A stretch of 10,368 nt of DNA from Planctomycetota bacterium (GTDB lineage: Bacteria > Planctomycetota > Phycisphaerae > UBA1845 > PWPN01), in the NCBI GenBank assembly GCA_020346805.1, contig CP070790.1:193357-203724 (forward strand), in the 5' to 3' direction. Positions 7,601 to 10,368 of the stretch are shown in pieces. How positions within the stretch are numbered: the first letter of the stretch is position 1; each line of letters starts with the position of its first letter. Under the pieces are notes generated by a model. The model had not been told where the DNA came from. It saw nothing but the letters and a program-made list of their open reading frames with translations, and ran no database searches. Made by a program: the position numbers and the translations under genes.

Positions 7601-8939
7601 GTCAACCGACTATACTTGGTTGGAATTAGGCAAAACCAGCGGTGGACCAGTCGCTTCCGGTGATTCTGATACGGTTCCGGTAACCATCACTTCGGATAAC
7701 ACGGCCAAGGAGGCTTATCTACGCTTCGTACCTAATTGTGGCACCGGCACCATTGGTGCTGATGAGCAGATCCGCAAGATCGAAGTGACCACGCTACTTA
7801 CGGCCGACACTCCACCCAATGACAAGAGCTTCAAGTTCGGCTACTACGGTGACAAGCCGCCGTTAGATGCAGACTCCTGCGGCTTTATTCCGCCGGATAC
7901 GATCAGCGTAGCCGGGGGTTGCAAGTTTGAAATCCACACCGCCATTAATTCCGTTCCAGTGGCCATAGGTACGGTGGTGGATGATCCCGATGCCCAGAAT
8001 GGCAAGGCCTTTTTAATCGCTCAAAATTCAGGTATTGATGGTACCGGCCGACATGGCTACCGGACCCAAATTGAGGATTCCCTTGGTGATGTAGATAACT
8101 TTCTGCAGTCCAAGCTGGGCTTTACCATGGTGGCTCGTCTTAAGGTGCAGTACAACCTTAATGCGGGCGGTATGATCTGGACGTGGTCCAAGAGTAGAAG
8201 CAGTGGTACTGATCCCGTGAAGAACACGGATAAAGCCGGCTTTAATATAGGTTGGGGTGGTCCTGGATCGCACGCCGGAAGGATCAGGGAATTTCAACTC
8301 ATGGATCCACCGTTTGATGATATAAATGATCGCACATCCGAACTGTTGGCCACAACACCAGAGGATCAGAATGCATATCACATTATCCGTGTGGTCAACG
8401 GTTTCGGCGTTTATGGGAACCGGACATTGGCCGTCTACTATGACGAGCAACCTGATCCGGTGTTATTCCTCGATGAAGGTGTACTTGGTGCGACTAAGAA
8501 TGGTGATACTACCGACCAGTTCTGCTTCGGCACCTTCGGGGCCAGTGCCAAATCTGACGTCTGGTTCGACTGGATTACCTTAACTAACCGGGGCATGTAC
8601 GCACCTGGTGAAGAAGACGATTGTATCGGCACACTGATTCCCGAGTTTCTACCACCCTGTAATGATCCCTTTGCCGACGTCGATGGCCCGGACATCAATG
8701 GGGACGGCAAGCCGGACGGTGACGGTGATGTGGATCAGGACGACTTTGCCGAGTTCCAGCGTTGTTATACAGGGAGCGGTGATCCGGGCGGTGTGTATAG
8801 TGAGGAAAATTGTGGATGCTTCGATCAGGAACCCGCCGGTGGCGATGGCGACGTCGATGAATTGGACTATAACAAGTTCAAGAATTGTGCATCTGGTCCG
8901 GAGGTTCCAGTTGATGAAACCTGTGACGATTTACTATAA
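4683..8939 (+). CDS. Exported multidomain protein: ConA-like, C-type lectin-like, propeller-like, two BACON-like, ConA-like, dockerin-like
   Basis: Residue numbers count from the first in-frame ATG (4677; 1420 residues); the Shine-Dalgarno favours ATG 4683, residue 3. A signal peptide has a hydrophobic core at 14-30 and probable cleavage near PTAA (33-36). Modules: concanavalin/LamG-like beta sandwich (about 38-262, ending VEFDNFEV); C-type lectin-like domain (about 271-440) with GHTYYLLSPSGWAAAQ, LGGNLITIET, YTNWHTGNPNN and a closing GVVEV strand; unassigned, probably propeller module (444-811); BACON-like domains (812-918 and 919-1038), each with a W-L-x-L-x-K-T core followed by ASG; second concanavalin-like domain (about 1045-1305); C-terminal dockerin-like module (1334-1406) with GDGDVDQDDF and GDGDVDELDY. 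No enzyme active site is recognised. The inferred role is glycan binding or adhesion at the cell surface or outside the cell. Module boundaries are by eye; the lectin-like and dockerin-like calls are firmest. Confidence 0.88.
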   Translation: METGSKLINGCYLLGRVLVLSAVLTLGLSNPTAAVTTITDTFADDSSSLRDDGDTLQGVTTEVGGAIWDAEPDVIFVQPDGVVTNELELVDGAEGIGAHVPIDGSTFPAGTKYSVKVDARFQQAEGVDNPVNYIQMGFIAEDALWNSFNTPGSLHVVVYHDGKIDVNYEGNLLADESHPNFNAFTLDLDGFNTIELVYHENLCAVQVFVSGTNVFVPRLTPGQYVPTIGKAGFRCDTHLSTGPGNNVPAGTVEFDNFEVTADDSTAISVVDGPVVWGGHTYYLLSPSGWAAAQKKAQELGGNLITIETQVENDWLYSQWGNYDTSGLGIPPCGSAGENCLLCDVGTAGLMDAMMIGYHQSEPVDPGDEPARAWEWVGGSSAMYTNWHTGNPNNSNNCPTTGSEANIAVMPNAEFGTTGGPWFSWTSYATVALMGVVEVDGIIDNGFRADWIYTTGFINQPYPASEPQHPVPGIYAFDEYTGEHRLTVRNGEFDEVWDTLTFSGTGLDDARMFAAIAFDTDEPSDGLKDDVLIMELDPDGIEVNSAYLSVIINPISPQPVGTNVGVGNMRYDSGNDNLIISLTPDETTTSTAVAYQFDLGLSTLIATFTGPNIHGPNVVYNGYVINSYPHVAVNPKDNLLYMCGVNLGRTSNSHDGDLISFDISNPAAGYTVLIDGTTEGGNWDYPVCPIYRGPNNSDGRETLVITQMGSTPHNTRYKVLEYYIDTLTERKVAYDEEKFPWNGQLDEISATVMATKKWPQQSGYELDSGYNLYLLDDTFLDTLPTIGPNPPVPEKWRRYGMADIDSPGFVPISVTPISEQYITVFVGDPNPADIPYKVINKSYSNSVSYTAAEDVDVVWLDLDKTFGTIASGNADTVNAQFVDVPSLLPGIYTANLVFSDDSATSTVLFRTIILEVKECDWTVTPKSTQSPKVTGDMTVWGNCATPTTYNFKVTSLGGLPVSYTVQEWDPAGGTSTDYTWLELGKTSGGPVASGDSDTVPVTITSDNTAKEAYLRFVPNCGTGTIGADEQIRKIEVTTLLTADTPPNDKSFKFGYYGDKPPLDADSCGFIPPDTISVAGGCKFEIHTAINSVPVAIGTVVDDPDAQNGKAFLIAQNSGIDGTGRHGYRTQIEDSLGDVDNFLQSKLGFTMVARLKVQYNLNAGGMIWTWSKSRSSGTDPVKNTDKAGFNIGWGGPGSHAGRIREFQLMDPPFDDINDRTSELLATTPEDQNAYHIIRVVNGFGVYGNRTLAVYYDEQPDPVLFLDEGVLGATKNGDTTDQFCFGTFGASAKSDVWFDWITLTNRGMYAPGEEDDCIGTLIPEFLPPCNDPFADVDGPDINGDGKPDGDGDVDQDDFAEFQRCYTGSGDPGGVYSEENCGCFDQEPAGGDGDVDELDYNKFKNCASGPEVPVDETCDDLL

Positions 8940-8989
8940 CTCATCACGGGATTTATTTGGATGGTCGTGAAAATGGGTATCAGGAATAT

Positions 8990-8997
8990 GGAGAGGA
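8990..8997 (+). promoter_or_regulatory. Ribosome binding site of the second exported protein
   Basis: GGAGAGGA ends four bases before ATG 9002. The GGAG part is eight bases and the GAGG part five bases away, both workable spacings. It sets the start at 9002, directly before a clear signal peptide. Confidence 0.65.
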
Positions 8998-9001
8998 TCG
9001 A

Positions 9002-10368
9002 ATGAGAAAGAAGAATAATTCAAAAGGATTTGGGTATCTCGTTGCATGGCGGATTCTGATCTTATCTGCCATTGCCCCACTAAGCCTGAGCATCTCTGCA
9101 CTGGCCGTACCTAACAACGGTTTCGACACCGATTATATCTATTGCAGAACAAATGACAAACAGGACCAGTGGCCTAGATACCACGGATCGATCAGGGTGT
9201 TCAACGAGGTAACCGGTCAGCACATAAAACTTATCCAGCCCCAGGGAGCCGACTGGTCTTCTCTTACCTTCTCCGGTACGGGAAATGACGATGCCCGCCT
9301 GTTTGTAGCCAAACAAGTGGACCTGGACACAAACGATTTGTACGAAGATATACTTGTCGCCGAGTTGGATAATACATGCGAGGTTACCGACCCCTATGAT
9401 CCCAGTCAGTGCCCGCCCACCCACACTGTTTACCTGAGTGCCCTCTTAGGCGCCTCCCCCGGAGATGATGTAGTTGTCGGTTGGGGCAGCCTTCGTTATA
9501 GCATGTATCACAACTCCCTCTTCCTGGGAGTCAATCCCAATAGAGATGCCAACCCTTACTCGGCTACTATTTATGAGGTCAACCTTGCCTTGGACACGGT
9601 ATTGAATACCTACACCGCTGGAAATATCACTGAAGAAACCGGGGTTGCTCTGGATATTAACGGCCATAATGGTGACGTATACGTAACCAACAGAACATTG
9701 CTATCCGCCAGCGGAGCTCTGGTTAAAGTAGATACCGTGGATCCCGATAAAGGCGCGGTGACCACCCTGATCGACGGTTCCCGACTGGCAGGCGAATGGA
9801 TCGACCACGGCCCCAAATTTGTGGTCTACAGAAATAACAATAATCTCGAGGCCGCCCAGACAGTTCTGGTAGTCTTCTATGACACCGGTGGTGGTACCGC
9901 CGGTGAGTTTGTGGTTGAAGAGTATTATCTGGAGCAGACAGATGGAAACGGCGACCTGCTCAAACGCCAGGACGCCTATAATGGCAGACGCGGGGCCGGG
10001 GCCGGCCAATTGGATGAATATTCGGGTTCTGTCTTTACCACCCGATGGTGGCCGGCAAATCCCGCAGGTAATGCCGGCGCCGACGAATACAAAGCCGACG
10101 ACGTCCACTACCGTGCTCCTTTCGATGCGGCACTTAACAATATTCTATACAACAACGGCTTTTTCGATGTGGATAGCCCTGGTTTCCTCAACATCAATGT
10201 GCTACCTATCAGTGAGCAAACTTCATTAGCCTATACCGGTCAGCCCGCCGATCCCAGCAGTATCAAATACGTGGTAATAAATAAAGGCTACGCCTTCTCC
10301 GGTAACGTCAACTATTCGGTGGTGGAAAGTCCCGAGGTCGGCTGGCTGAGTCTCAGCAAAACCGGTGG
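9002..10368 (+). CDS. Exported paralogue of the upstream protein: propeller-like module plus BACON-like domain (3' partial)
   Basis: The frame is open from ATG 9002 to the window edge, 455 codons, with no stop seen. The N-terminus MRKKNNSKGF, a hydrophobic stretch (about 12-33) and ALA (33-35) form a good signal peptide. Mature residues 37-396 match the middle module of the preceding protein along its length. Shared landmarks are EVTGQH (69-74), LTFSGTGNDDARLF (88-101), TLIDG (255-259), EEYYL (306-310), AGQLDEYSG (334-342) and DVDSPGFLNINVLPISEQ (389-406). A BACON-like domain begins near 397 (YVVINKGY, then GWLSLSKTG at 447-455) and is cut off. It lacks the concanavalin-like and lectin-like domains that precede this module in its neighbour. 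The gap from the previous stop is 62 bases, so the two are probably co-transcribed. The function is unknown; an extracellular binding protein is inferred. The missing 3' part may hold a dockerin-like end. Confidence 0.88.
   Translation, partial: MRKKNNSKGFGYLVAWRILILSAIAPLSLSISALAVPNNGFDTDYIYCRTNDKQDQWPRYHGSIRVFNEVTGQHIKLIQPQGADWSSLTFSGTGNDDARLFVAKQVDLDTNDLYEDILVAELDNTCEVTDPYDPSQCPPTHTVYLSALLGASPGDDVVVGWGSLRYSMYHNSLFLGVNPNRDANPYSATIYEVNLALDTVLNTYTAGNITEETGVALDINGHNGDVYVTNRTLLSASGALVKVDTVDPDKGAVTTLIDGSRLAGEWIDHGPKFVVYRNNNNLEAAQTVLVVFYDTGGGTAGEFVVEEYYLEQTDGNGDLLKRQDAYNGRRGAGAGQLDEYSGSVFTTRWWPANPAGNAGADEYKADDVHYRAPFDAALNNILYNNGFFDVDSPGFLNINVLPISEQTSLAYTGQPADPSSIKYVVINKGYAFSGNVNYSVVESPEVGWLSLSKTG

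Noticed and set aside
8944..8970. TCACG / CGTGA inverted repeat between the two exported-protein genes.
   Set aside because: It has five pairs with a 17-base loop in a 62-base gap. This is within chance and there is no U-run, so co-transcription remains the better reading.

Overview
The window looks like a piece of a Planctomycetota genome, most likely class Phycisphaerae. This rests on the style of the secreted proteins, not on a marker gene. They carry cysteine-containing dockerin-like modules with GDGDVDQ-D-F cores, a 'CNHNQIPDDCE' element, thrombospondin type 3 calcium repeats, and an SRKTHG/ECR Ig-like module. As far as I recall, all of these recur in Phycisphaerae and related planctomycetes. 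All five genes lie on the + strand. Base composition is moderate in the genes, and the gap before the large gene is clearly AT-rich.

Layout. (1) 2-1156: the 3' part of a secreted, calcium-binding modular protein (TSP3 repeats, dockerin-like module, Ig-like module, second dockerin-like module). (2) 1405-2670 and 2722-4086: a probable two-gene operon encoding a Gfo/Idh/MocA-type NAD(P)-dependent oxidoreductase and a class-III PLP aminotransferase, followed by an 11-bp inverted repeat. (3) 4087-4676: a 590-base gap with no gene. It holds three GTAT-AC palindromes and ends in a strong Shine-Dalgarno sequence. (4) 4683-8939 and 9002 to the window edge: two exported modular proteins, 62 bases apart. 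They are homologous over a long unassigned module (probably a beta-propeller) followed by a BACON-like domain. The first copy also has a concanavalin-like domain and a C-type lectin-like domain in front, and a second BACON-like domain, a second concanavalin-like domain and a dockerin-like domain behind. The second copy runs off the window.

How it may work together. The exported proteins carry binding modules (lectin-like, concanavalin-like, BACON-like, dockerin-like) and no visible catalytic domain. Surface or extracellular glycan binding or adhesion is therefore the simplest inference. The oxidoreductase/aminotransferase pair would suit interconversion of an alcohol, ketone and amine on a small molecule such as a sugar, cyclitol or amino acid. 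The substrate cannot be read from sequence, and nothing here ties that pair to the secreted proteins beyond adjacency. No RNA gene, CRISPR array, insertion sequence, integrase or defence gene was found.
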